Assembly: GCA_036897625.1 (NCBI GenBank)
Contig: JAYMTA010000999.1
Span: 1-22,498, forward strand
Source: Pelargonium cotyledonis
Lineage: Eukaryota > Streptophyta > Magnoliopsida > Geraniales > Geraniaceae
Direction of reading: 5' to 3'
Length of the DNA stretch: 22,498 nucleotides
A program made the translations under genes and the position numbers. The notes beneath the pieces are model-generated. The model did not search any database. It was not told the origin of the DNA and was given only the letters and a program-made list of their open reading frames with translations. Positions 10,574 through 20,900 of the stretch are shown piece by piece (the first letter of the stretch is position 1; the number at the start of each line of letters is the position of its first letter).

Positions 10574-11456
10574 GCCTGCTCTTTGGCTTTAACTAAGGCT
10601 AGTATTTGGATAGAACAATGAGACTGCAAATGAACTATATATCTACAGAGATGTACTAATTATTTTAGTCAATGAGCTTATTTAGCACTAACTACTTAGT
10701 ATATCAAGGAGAATTGTAACATAAAGAGATGAGCTTGTCCCAACACATTCTGCCTTTTTGTTTCCCCACAAATGCAAAACAGGAATGTACATGCATAACC
10801 TCTAATTAATAACCAAGTAAAGCTCCATCAAGTACATATAAATTACAGCTTGGGGAGATAAAAGCATGCAAATGAGTCCCTGCTTTTCCCCATTTCGCTT
10901 CTATTATTTTGATGAGTGTTTGTATATTCTACATTTATGTGTTATGGTTTCCCACAGAGATTGGGACATTTTTTCTAATGTCTCTAATTGAAAGGCATAG
11001 CTAATCACACTTGAATTGCTAGTGGAATTGTTAACATAGGAGAGTGACTCAATGGTCATATCATAATACAAGATTGAGAAAAACATTGTGATTGAGATGA
11101 AAATGTAGTCTGCGGGCAGCACGAAAGATTTAGCACCAAGCTCTTGAAAGTGAACAGAACAAATAAGCAATTTATAATAGAAGTCATTCAAGCAGTCAAT
11201 ATAATTAAGCTGTTGCTCATTTAGAGAGTTTCACCACCCTGCAAATTTAGAGCAGAAATATAACATAATTCAAATCTGATAACTAACTAAAACATATACC
11301 CTCAAAATGTTCCATTCAGATCAAGGAGTAGTTGCTATATATTAGTAAGATTGACCACAATTAGTTGAGTTACTCAAGACAACTAACTTATAACTTTGAA
11401 GTATAGCTGCAGCAAAAGCTTGAGCAGTGAGTTCCATTTCCAATTCACCCCCTTCT
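10574..11456. other. Gap between MATH copy C and F-box gene 2
   Basis: It holds the upstream flank of MATH copy C (shared blocks with 1495-1830 and about 3606-3640) and the 3-prime flank of F-box gene 2. A minus-strand open frame at 10904-11191 (95 codons, LGAKSFVLPADYIF) has no family I recognise and no splice or promoter support, so I do not call it a gene. Confidence 0.5.
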
Positions 11457-12685
11457 TCATACGCATCTGCAATACAAGAAAATATAGAATAAGATACTGG
11501 TAAGGGGTATTAAGAGCATATATATGTGAACAACCGTAAGGATTTAAGACAAACCTCCCAAACACATCCGGACGTTTTGCAATATCATCTCCTCCATCAA
11601 GCAAAATGAGGTTCTCGGCGCAAGGATACGAATTCCACTGAGAAAAATCTCCTTCAAAATCAAAACACCTAGTGCATGAGTCCTCTAGGTTCAGTAAATG
11701 CAATGAGTTCTTCGATCTTTCTTCTCCACAAAATAAAAGCTCTCCGTTCCTCGTGAAATCAGATGGGATGACAGAGAGTTCTGGCCTGCGACTGACTTTA
11801 TATAGATTGCTCCAAGATGTGCGTACACCATACTCTCTCATTACCCATATGTGCCAGTAGTCACCATTGTCAGCCACTAAAGAGAGAGATTCCCCAAGTC
11901 GTTTCGGCAAGAAGTTGTTAAACAGTGGTCCATAGCAGCTAGGAAGCCCTATAATTTGGACTGTCTCATTGGTCATGTCAAATGCCAAGAGAGCTATCCC
12001 CGAAGTAAGAGTGAAAATCCTCCAATGCACAGCCCCATTAGCAAACGCCCATATCTCATCAAAAGTGAAGCAAGGAACAGAATTATGTATATTTCTCCAA
12101 GAATTTGATCTGAATGAAAATACTTCAATATCTGGAGCTAATCTAGATATGCTGTTGCCCTTAGTTTCATCCAAAATACCTCCGTGCCCCATCCTCACCA
12201 CTTTATAGTCATTAAGGTGAGGCACGTAGCCAAACCCAAGGCGGTCACTACGTGCACGAACATATTTGGGAAAAACTTTGACCTTCCGAATGGCAGGGTT
12301 CCAGAAATACAAATCAGGCGCTCCTGGTGCTGGCTTTAGATTGCGCAGATAAATCAACCCACAACAACAATCCTCCACCTTGAATTTTACAGACAAGTTT
12401 TTCAACAGAGTTTTATGGTACTGACCATTTGACATTGCTGCAGAATATAAGTATTTACGAGCTGAATCTCTGCAGGTAGTTTCATATATGAAGCGCTCTG
12501 TACTGGTCATATAAGTTTGCTTGAAGTGCATACTGATAAAACTTGGGTCACTGAATAGTGCACGCCAAGATTTGTGTACAAGCTGAAAACGCATGACAGA
12601 GATGACAGGTAACCGCAAAACAATGCTCACAACAATATCACCAGGAAGGTCACATGATGGTAGTGACAAGGCCAAGATACCCGCA
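11457..12685 (-). CDS. F-box/FBA protein gene 2, main coding exons
   Basis: This paralogue of the gene at 4143-5421 would act as an SCF ubiquitin-ligase receptor. The main exon is 11555-12685. Its acceptor TATTTCAG is at 12686-12693. A GT-AG intron of 88 bp (11467-11554) leads to a very short tail exon 11457-11466. The F-box is CDLPGDIVVSIVLRLPVISV and MRFQLVHKSW. FBA type 1 signatures follow: FWNPAIRKVKVFPKYV, GFGYVPHLNDYKVVRM and LILLDGGDDIA. Where gene 1 has its internal ATG, this gene reads TTG (ILALSLPSCDLP), so no internal start precedes the F-box. A complete F-box therefore depends on the upstream exon at 13473-13537, which joins in frame and gives 401 residues. Retaining the 88-bp intron gives a different, longer C-terminus, because it contains no stop in the reading frame. 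Confidence 0.85.
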
Positions 12686-13472
12686 CTGAAATAGGAACAA
12701 GTTGAAAGCTTGAAGATCAAATGTGGGCATTAAAAATTTACAGTTGGTTGCAGTAAAACAGAGTATTCAACCACATCAAATCATTAATTGCAAGACCCAT
12801 TATAGTACGAACATTATAGTTTTGGACCAAGGACATGGTTTGATGCAGTAAATGAGTAAGGGCAATGCTAGATCTGTAACTTCAAATCCCATTTGCAGGA
12901 AGGAATGTACACAGCATAGTCCTAAATTTTGTACTCAAACAATGGGCAGTACAGTAACTCATGGAAAGAGGTAATACATAGCTAATCTTAAATATCTGGA
13001 AATGTGAAGGATATGGTCCTACAAATGAATCTAGAGCAAAACCCACATAACATGCATTGCTAATATTAATTCAAACAAATGGAACATAATCACACACACA
13101 TACATTTGTACATACACATATAGAGACAAACTAAGCTCTAATGTCACAAACAAATATATTCTCACACACACATTCATTTATGCATACCCACATACACAAA
13201 CACATATACTAAGCTCTAATGTTACAAACAAATATAATCTCTCACACATACACATTCATTTATGCATACCCACATACACAAACACATATACTAAGCTCTA
13301 ATGTTACAAATTAACAAATATAATCTCTCTCACACACATTCATTTATGCATACCCACATACACAAACATATATACTAAGCTACTAGTTGAACAAAAATAT
13401 ATCATAAAGTCACACTTATAATATACATATATACATACACACATATATGATATGAGAGTAAGATAGAGGTAC
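12686..13472 (-). other. Intron of F-box gene 2
   Basis: A GT-AG intron (donor GTACCT at 13472, acceptor TTTCAG at 12686) joins the 5-prime coding exon to the main exon. It is AT-rich and its 5-prime half is largely a minisatellite (13091-13380). No other coding signal was seen. Confidence 0.6.
13091..13380. repeat. Minisatellite, about 3.5-4 units of 78-84 bp
   Basis: The landmark CTAAGC(TCTAATG) begins at 13131, 13209, 13291 and 13375, giving spacings of 78, 82 and 84 bp. Each unit holds a CA-rich part, a CATTCATTTATGCATACCCA block (diverged in the first unit) and an ACAAATATAATCTCT-like part. It lies inside the large intron of F-box gene 2. Length differences between units come mainly from the CA and CT runs. 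Confidence 0.9.
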
Positions 13473-13537
13473 CTCTTGGGAGGAGCTCTGTGGTTGAGGA
13501 AGGAGAGGAACAAGGGAGAGCTGACATTGTAGATCAT
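13473..13537 (-). CDS. F-box gene 2, predicted 5-prime coding exon
   Basis: This exon encodes MIYNVSSPLFLSFLNHRAPP and one more lysine, then ag before a GTACCT donor. It joins the main exon as AG|T to give KSAGILALSLPSCDLP in the correct frame. The homologous exon of gene 1 (7234-7316) has the same phase and ATG. An in-frame TGA lies upstream, so this is the first usable ATG. Because the main exon lacks an ATG before the F-box, this exon is probably required for a functional protein. Its exon 5-prime end is uncertain: acceptors at 13565 or 13599 are both possible. Confidence 0.6.
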
Positions 13538-13725
13538 TTTTCCAACTATTGAACCCACAAAGGCCTGCCTTTTCTTTAACCCCTTTCACAAAACAAAGCT
13601 ACAAACAATGGGTTAGAGACACAAATCAACAGAATTTATTGAAAAAAAAAAAAAACAAACAAACATAACAAGACATGGAAATGTTTGTGAACTAAAGTAA
13701 GTAACCAGCAAAACAGTACCTTGAC

Positions 13726-13800
13726 CTGAAGGAGATGGCCGGAGATGACGGTCAACGGCGAACCAGTAGCGGTCAGCGACGCAGCTGAATAGTGGGAGGG
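13726..13800 (-). promoter_or_regulatory. F-box gene 2, leader exon
   Basis: This is the counterpart of the leader at 7458-7545, with the same CTTCAG/GTC donor context. A second possible donor, GTACTG, lies a few bases further on. It is probably untranslated. Its 5-prime limit is inferred from the TATA box. Confidence 0.45.
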
Positions 13801-13824
13801 GTTTAACTTGTAGTGGATCAAGTG

Positions 13825-13832
13825 TATATATA
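13825..13832 (-). promoter_or_regulatory. Putative TATA box of F-box gene 2
   Basis: TATATATA on the minus strand lies about 30 bp upstream of the inferred leader exon. The adjacent ATTACCTAATTACTAATGTG block is shared with the promoter of F-box gene 1. Confidence 0.4.
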
Positions 13833-13869
13833 GTATGCATTTTGTAATTACCTAATTACTAATGTGAGT

Positions 13870-14972
13870 TTGCATAAATAAAACAAACCAAACACTAATT
13901 TTCTTTCTAAAAATGGATATATGACCATGTCACGTTTGTTGTATTGCTCATGTGTCTTTTGGGCCTTTTTTGTGGTTTTAAAAATTTAAGTATTTTGATT
14001 TCTAAACATAGGGGAGAAATGAGCAAGTAATGTTTATTTTTTCCTTAATAATACGTGTTGTACAACTTTATGGTATACTAAATAATTTATCTTTTCAAAA
14101 AAATAATTCTTAGGAGGAATAATATCAATATTTCATAATAAAAATTATGAAAAATTGAACAAAACACTTCATTTTAAACAAAACTAACTAACAAAAATAA
14201 TATAGATTGTGATACATGGAAAAACATAAATTTGGCCAAAATAGAGTCCAAGCGTATATATTAATAGAATCTTATTACTGCATGTATCACTTAATGACCC
14301 CTCTAATACGTGATGGACCTTGATATAAAATCTCAACATTATAAGTACTTGTTGGAAGACCTCATGAATTTTCATTCCTTCCACAATGCTACATGTAAGG
14401 CTTTGAAGCTCCACGACCATACACACACACTCAAGCACCTCAAAGATTATGTGTACTATGACTCTATTTTAACCTTAAAGTATAATATCACATACTTCTT
14501 TGAGGCATTTTCGCAACCAAATGTTCAAAACCTCTTTAAACAGTATTGTCTCAAGTCCTCTAACTATTAGAGCTGCACGTAACATAAAACTTGAAAGAAT
14601 AAACACCCCTCAAATTTAATTTTAGTAATATCTAATAAAAAAAACACTTTTTTATATATATAAAAAAAAATACAACTCATCCACAACACTATTTTTAGAC
14701 AGACACACACAGTCACTAATCACAATTACATATAAATATAAAATTATAAAAAGACAACAAAATCTAGAAAAGGTTGGTAGGCCCCATCCACTAACCATTC
14801 CAACAGACCCAGTCTGGCAGTCCACCAACACAAAAATGTCAAACCCTGAACGAAACATGCAGCTCTTAAACAACTATTTTTATTTCCTCATCTCTCCTTC
14901 TCTCAAAAACCCAATCAACATTTGTCACAGACCAAGCGAGATCGACTCACTCACTCGCTCTCGCTGAAAACG
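13870..14972. promoter_or_regulatory. Divergent intergenic region and PSD 5-prime leader
   Basis: This is about 1.1 kb between two genes transcribed away from each other. It is mostly AT-rich. A plus-strand open frame at 14310-14570 has no recognisable family. A TATATATATA run lies at 14653-14663. A CT-rich stretch (14880-14915, then 14945-14965) just before the decarboxylase ATG is typical of plant 5-prime leaders. I cannot place a transcription start. Confidence 0.4.
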
Positions 14973-17900
14973 ATGGGCCATGGAAGCTCCAAGGACGACT
15001 CTCTCCCACCTTCTTCTTCTCCCGAGGATCGCACCGCTCGGTTCAAGCAGAAGCTTCGCCTCCATCGCCGTGCTCGCAAAGGCTCCTCCACTTCCCGTCA
15101 CAAGTCCATCACCGCCGATGATTTCGCCGGAATCGCGCTCCTCACTCTCGTCAGCGTGCGTACTTCTTTTTGGCTATTCATGACTTGTGAGCAGGCTTCA
15201 CTGATGCTTTGTCTCGCTGTTGTTGCATTGTGCTTGTAGGCGGAGATGAAGTTCGAGGACAAGTGGCTTGCGTGCGTTTCTCTTTGTGAACAGACCTTCC
15301 GTACTGACGTATCTGATCAGTTAAGCTCCTCTCACTTCATGATTTCCCTGATTTTTCCAATTTGATTGATTGAGCTGGTAATCATGTTAATAATCTCAAG
15401 ATAGGTTTCTGAATGTACTGGAATTCATCCTCATCGATAAGCATACATAATTTACACTGTATGCTTTAGTATTATAGGAATTGTAATAGGAGGTTTTAAT
15501 TATCATCCCAGAATGATAAATTAAGAAAGAAGAAGAGGTAATCAAGTGTTTGAAAGATTATACTGCAGGCAAGATGTCTTTTTGGCTTGCTAGTTGTAGT
15601 CTTGCGGTAGTTTTAGAATCTTCCATTGGCTCAGTAGCTGGCATATGTCTTTGTATAGTGATGCAGTTCTAACAGTTAAAGAGAATGTCATACATGTGTT
15701 CCTGTGGGACCATGTGTCTGACAAATTTGATTTCAGATTTTATTGGTATTGCACAACATTGATCCAATCATATGGTGTGGCTTGTAAAATAGCATTAACT
15801 TGTTGAAGAATTTAAGATCTTTGATCTTGTTTCAAGCGCTAAATATCCTGATTTTTGGTTTACTATTGATGCAGGACAGAAAAACCTGTTTGGAAATCTG
15901 TGAGTATTCAGGACACTATCTTATTATGGCAATTGCCTCAGCATTTATAGTTTCTCCTTTTTGTCAATTTGGATATGTATTAGGGTCAATATATTTAAAT
16001 AAACATATCAGTAGTTATGCTTTTAGTTTTATATCCCATTGACACCTTAATAAACATTATTTTCAATTGGTAAGACTTAATTCATGTTCTTTTATTTTAA
16101 ATATCTTGTTTCTTTCTTTTTCATGAAGATAATGTATGGTGATTATATGTTCTTCAACTTTATGTAGCTGAAACTTTTCCTTAATATATGCACGTCCTTT
16201 TAGTCTACAGTTTGAGTGAAAGTATGGTGTCATATCAATATGTTTTGTTATTTCTTCTTGGTCCCATTTGTGTGATTAGTGCCATCAGTGTACATTGGTT
16301 GCATTTTTCTCTAACAGGAAAAAAAGCTTCTTTTGGAAAGAAATGGGCCTCATGTTGCAAGGATATCAGTGTATGAGGTGTGTACTAATCTAAATGTGTT
16401 ATAAAATATTAATTTTTCTTCATTGCTATAAACACCCTAAATGATTTTTGGTTGATGAACATGAAAACCCAATGACAGTGTGCTGCTCTTTGGTTCACCT
16501 CTCAACAACTGAGATTCCCTACAATCCCGAATTCTGACCTACTAGAGTTCAATTTATTTATCTAGTCATATTTGAGAAGCAAGCCATTCTGACTTCTATA
16601 ACATAGCATGGAAATTGTCTACGCAACATTGCAACAACGCTTTTAATCGCATTTCTAAAACTTAAACAAAATGGGATTGTTTGACATATGAAAAATACAC
16701 CATCCTGGTGCAGAACTCCAACTGTCCAAACTCCATTATTGGTCCTTGATTGAGATCCACTTTTTTTTCAAGAACTATCAACCTGAAACTTTTTCACAAG
16801 TGAGTTTGATTTATTTGTCAAATTTCTACATATTTTAAAATTGTATCAGTGATTTACTCATTGCTATACTATCTGTAATATTGTGATTCGTTTGATCTAA
16901 TTTTCATTGTGATGCAGACTAATAGAATGTCCAAGAACAATCTGATTGGGTATTGTGAGATTGATCTCCTAGAATTTTTAATCAGGGTGAGTAGCCATTT
17001 CTCTGTGATAAATGCTACAAACACGTCATAGCAAAAGTTTGAAGTATAGTGCTCCCCCATGTTTGGTCTTATTTTTTTATTTATCTATTTCAGGAGTCTG
17101 ATTCTGACTGCGAGGTATTTAATCTGTTAGATCCATCAACAGCTGGCAACATTGTTGGCAAAATTTCTCTATCATGCTCTATTGAGGTGTGTAGTATAGG
17201 ATATTTTTTTGTTTTGTTTTGTTTAGACTGGTATTTATTTAACATTTAATTGGAAACATGCAGGACCCAATTGAAACAGAAAAATGTTTTGCTAGACGCA
17301 TCTTATCAATAGTGGTATGTTGTGAATCATCTTATATCATCTTCATTCTGATCATAATGCTTACCCATCTAAGATGCTCTGGTCCAATGGATATTTTATT
17401 TAAATGTTTCAACTGTAATCCCAAACTTCTCTCTGTTTTGGACTTGAGCTGGCAGACATTTAGAAATTAGCACAAAGTATTTACCTATTTTACAGTATTT
17501 GGAACTTAAAACATGGATATTGCATTAGCTTTTTATGCTTATATATTTTGCATGTACTCACTTTTCTTGCTCCTAATGCTCACCATTGATACATACCCGA
17601 GTCCTTATACTTTGTGCAGGATGGCAATGAAGATGGAATGCTATCATTCTCTGAATTTTCGGACTTAATAGATGCTTTTGGCAATCAAGTGGCAGCTAGC
17701 AAGGTTTGAACTTTGATAACCATTGGATTCTGTACATCCATCTTCATGGGAGATTCAGTTTTGAACTATGTTTATACTAGCACCCTAACATTACTCAAGA
17801 GTTTGTTAAGATACCAGAGCTTGATAGGAATTGTGGTTGTAGAAAAAGAAAAAACTAAGATCCAACCTTTTCTTTAGTATCCATGGATTTGGGTTTAAAG

Positions 17901-20900
17901 ATCTTGTTGATGGATTTTGTCTAAACTCACATGGTTATCCACTTTTTAGATTCTCATCTTGAAAGTGCATCTTCAGTTTTTGGAATCCAAAGCTTAATTT
18001 ATAGAATTGGGTTATTAAATTGAGCTGTTTTTTCCTTGTGCTAGAAAGAAGATATTTTTAAAGCAGCTGACAAGAATGGAGATGGTGTTGTTTGTGTGGA
18101 TGAGTTGGCTGCCCTTCTAGCTATTCAACAAGAAAAGTAATTACCCATATGCAATGAGTTAGCATTATGAATGCAATACTGTTTCCTTTTGCTACTTACA
18201 ATTATCAAAACTGTTATTGTTCTATGATCTTTTTGCATACAAGGTTTTCCGACTATCCATTATATGGCAGGTGTATTTTACATTTTCATAATGCATATAT
18301 AGAATGTGAGAGCATTTACGTGTACACTACCTTTTGAATCTAATGAGATGCTCCAAATTGCATTTACAATGCATTGTTTGAGTTTATGAACATGTATTTA
18401 TGATTATATTTTATCTGAGTGTTCTAGACTCTAGTACACACCCAAAATTTTATCTACAATGCATCTACACACACACACAAACACACTTAGAGGAATAATT
18501 TAATTTTCATTTATTACACACTTTCTAAATTCTTAATCTTCGTGATGTACTGTGTTGCAGACAATCACTCATAACATGCTGCCCTGTCTGTTGTGAGGCT
18601 CTCGAGGGTTCTGATCAGCTGAACAATATGATTCATTTAACCCTCTGTTTCGATGAAGGAACTGGAAACCAGGTTATGACTGGAGGATTCTTGACTGATA
18701 AACAAGCTTCAAATGGGTGAGAAAATTGACGTTAACCTTTTGGGTTATAATTCATGATATTGCAATTTCTTTCGGAATGATGGTTATATGTTTGTGTGAC
18801 ATGGACATTATAATATTTTGTAGATGGCTATTTAAACTAAGTGAATGGGCCCACGTTTCATCCTATGACATCGGTTTGAAGTCTGGGTCACGTTCTTCAC
18901 ATATATTGGTATGCTTTATCATTTAATGTGAAAACCATGTAACAGAAAGCCTCTTTATTACTCAGACATTCACATGACATGATGAACTTGATCAATAAAT
19001 ATTTGGGCAAAAGAAGGGAGTGGGGAAATGTTGATTGTGTTGGAACCAATATAAAGCCCATCTTATGGAATAGTCCATAAAAGCATCTCTGTAACTAAAA
19101 ATAATGACAACTAATCGGGAGACAAAACTCTTCAAATCATCAGCAAAAAGATGCACCCAAGTTAGCAAACTTTCACAACTCTGACACTTTGTTTTGTAAG
19201 ATGACCCTCTTCCATGCCAGAGCAACCCTTTCATCCGGTCTCCTTCAAACATGAAATCACTCTAATTCCCCAAATTAAGACACCCTGCCTGAGGGAATAG
19301 AACAAGTGGGATAAAACCTCCCATCATTGGAATCCAATGATGCTAACTTTGTTGGTTTCCCTGATTTGGTAATATTGAGTTGACCGGTTCCTTTCAACTT
19401 AATTTTTTTTTGAAGAAAGTGAAACACTAAAAATGGTTGCTTTTGCATCATTACAATTCAATTTCTTGATATATAGACCTTGAATTTGCTTTAAACTCCT
19501 TGAGAACCAGCTGTCTTTATTCACTCTAAATTGGAAGGTTATATTGAATTGCCACACTTTAATCCTGTAGTTTGAGCTTTTATGGTAACATATTGTCAAT
19601 CGTGTGCACAACTGCACATTGGAATTAATTCTCATATTTTTTATTCTACACATTCCGAATCTCCAAAAATATTCTAGAGAATTTTCATGTTTTTATGAGG
19701 ACTCATATTAAGTGTCTTGTTGTTTGTTTAAGACATTATGTTCATTTGTTACTGTAGACTCTATTGATGCTGTTGATACTCTCTCAATTTTTGATATTGA
19801 TTCATTGACCACATCTGTCAACTAACAGTCTATTGTTTTAGGTATTTGACCGAAAGAAACAAATTCTAGTGGAAGAACTCATTGATGCAAAAATAATTTT
19901 GTCAATGAGAGCCATTTATCAGTCAAAAGTAGGGCTTGGCCTTCTGGACAAAGGTATGGATTAAACTGAGTTGAGGGCTAAAAATGATATGTAGGTTGTT
20001 GAGTTGTACAAATATGTTACTCTCTCATCCTTTGCATGTGATGAATTACCGTTGCACATTTGATACTAAATTTTTCATGGTAATCCATGTAATCCATTGA
20101 AAAGCTGGTTGTTGTAAAATATAATTTGTATAGAAAGAATTGCATGATTATCTCAAAAGACCATGAGTAATACGTCATGGTTTCATGTTAAACAATTTCA
20201 GAGAATCTTCAGTTCACAGTAGGATAGCTATCGTATACTCCCTCAGTCCCAAAATAAGTGTCTTAGTTTCCTTTTTAAGAAAAATTAAGAAGTTAGTTTT
20301 TGTAGTATATTTCCTCTTGTGTCATTTGCATGTGTTGTAACAAACTCAATAAATACTAACTAACTTATTATAGGAATACTATTGGTAATTCATGCATAAC
20401 TAATTTGGGACAAAAATGCGAGAACCGGACACTTATTTTGGGATGGAGAGAGTAATAGTTAAGAGAGAGAAAAAATAAAAAACTTGAATAGTACACACTC
20501 CTTTGTCATTCCCCCAACCCCCCCCCAACACTGATTATGATATTGAATTATCCCTGATGTTTTTAATTAGTGTGATGAGCCATTTGATTTAGGGGCAAAG
20601 GAGATCTTGCAGAACATCTCTGAGAAGCAGGGCAGGAAAATGAATTCATCTGAATCTGCCAAAGATATACCAAGTTTTCTCGAGTTTTTTAAGGCAAGTT
20701 AATATTTCATGTAAAAAAATAATAGTTAGGTAAAGAAAAGGTCACACTTTTTTTTTTATATTATTTTGTGCGGTTATACTTCTTGATTGTGTTGAGCTTA
20801 ACCAAAGTGATGACCAACTATCTAAACAATGCAGCTAACTTGCTTTGTATCTAAACCTTGCATGGATCTTTTTATGTATATATAAGGCTTTGCTATATTT

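Noticed and set aside
13091..13380. CRISPR-like array
   Set aside because: The repeats are adjacent long units with CA-rich parts and no unique spacers, in a plant intron. It is a minisatellite.
14310..14570. 86-codon plus-strand open frame between F-box gene 2 and the decarboxylase
   Set aside because: No recognisable motif, promoter or splice context. It is compatible with chance in AT-rich DNA.
14922..14972. Upstream in-frame extension of the decarboxylase
   Set aside because: The frame is open but begins with TTG, not ATG. The ATG at 14973 matches the family N-terminus MGxGxS.
18992..19252. Possible non-LTR retrotransposon zinc-finger fragment (CQSC, HLF) on the minus strand in PSD intron 11
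   Set aside because: The similarity is faint and the motif is incomplete. A protein search would be needed to support it.
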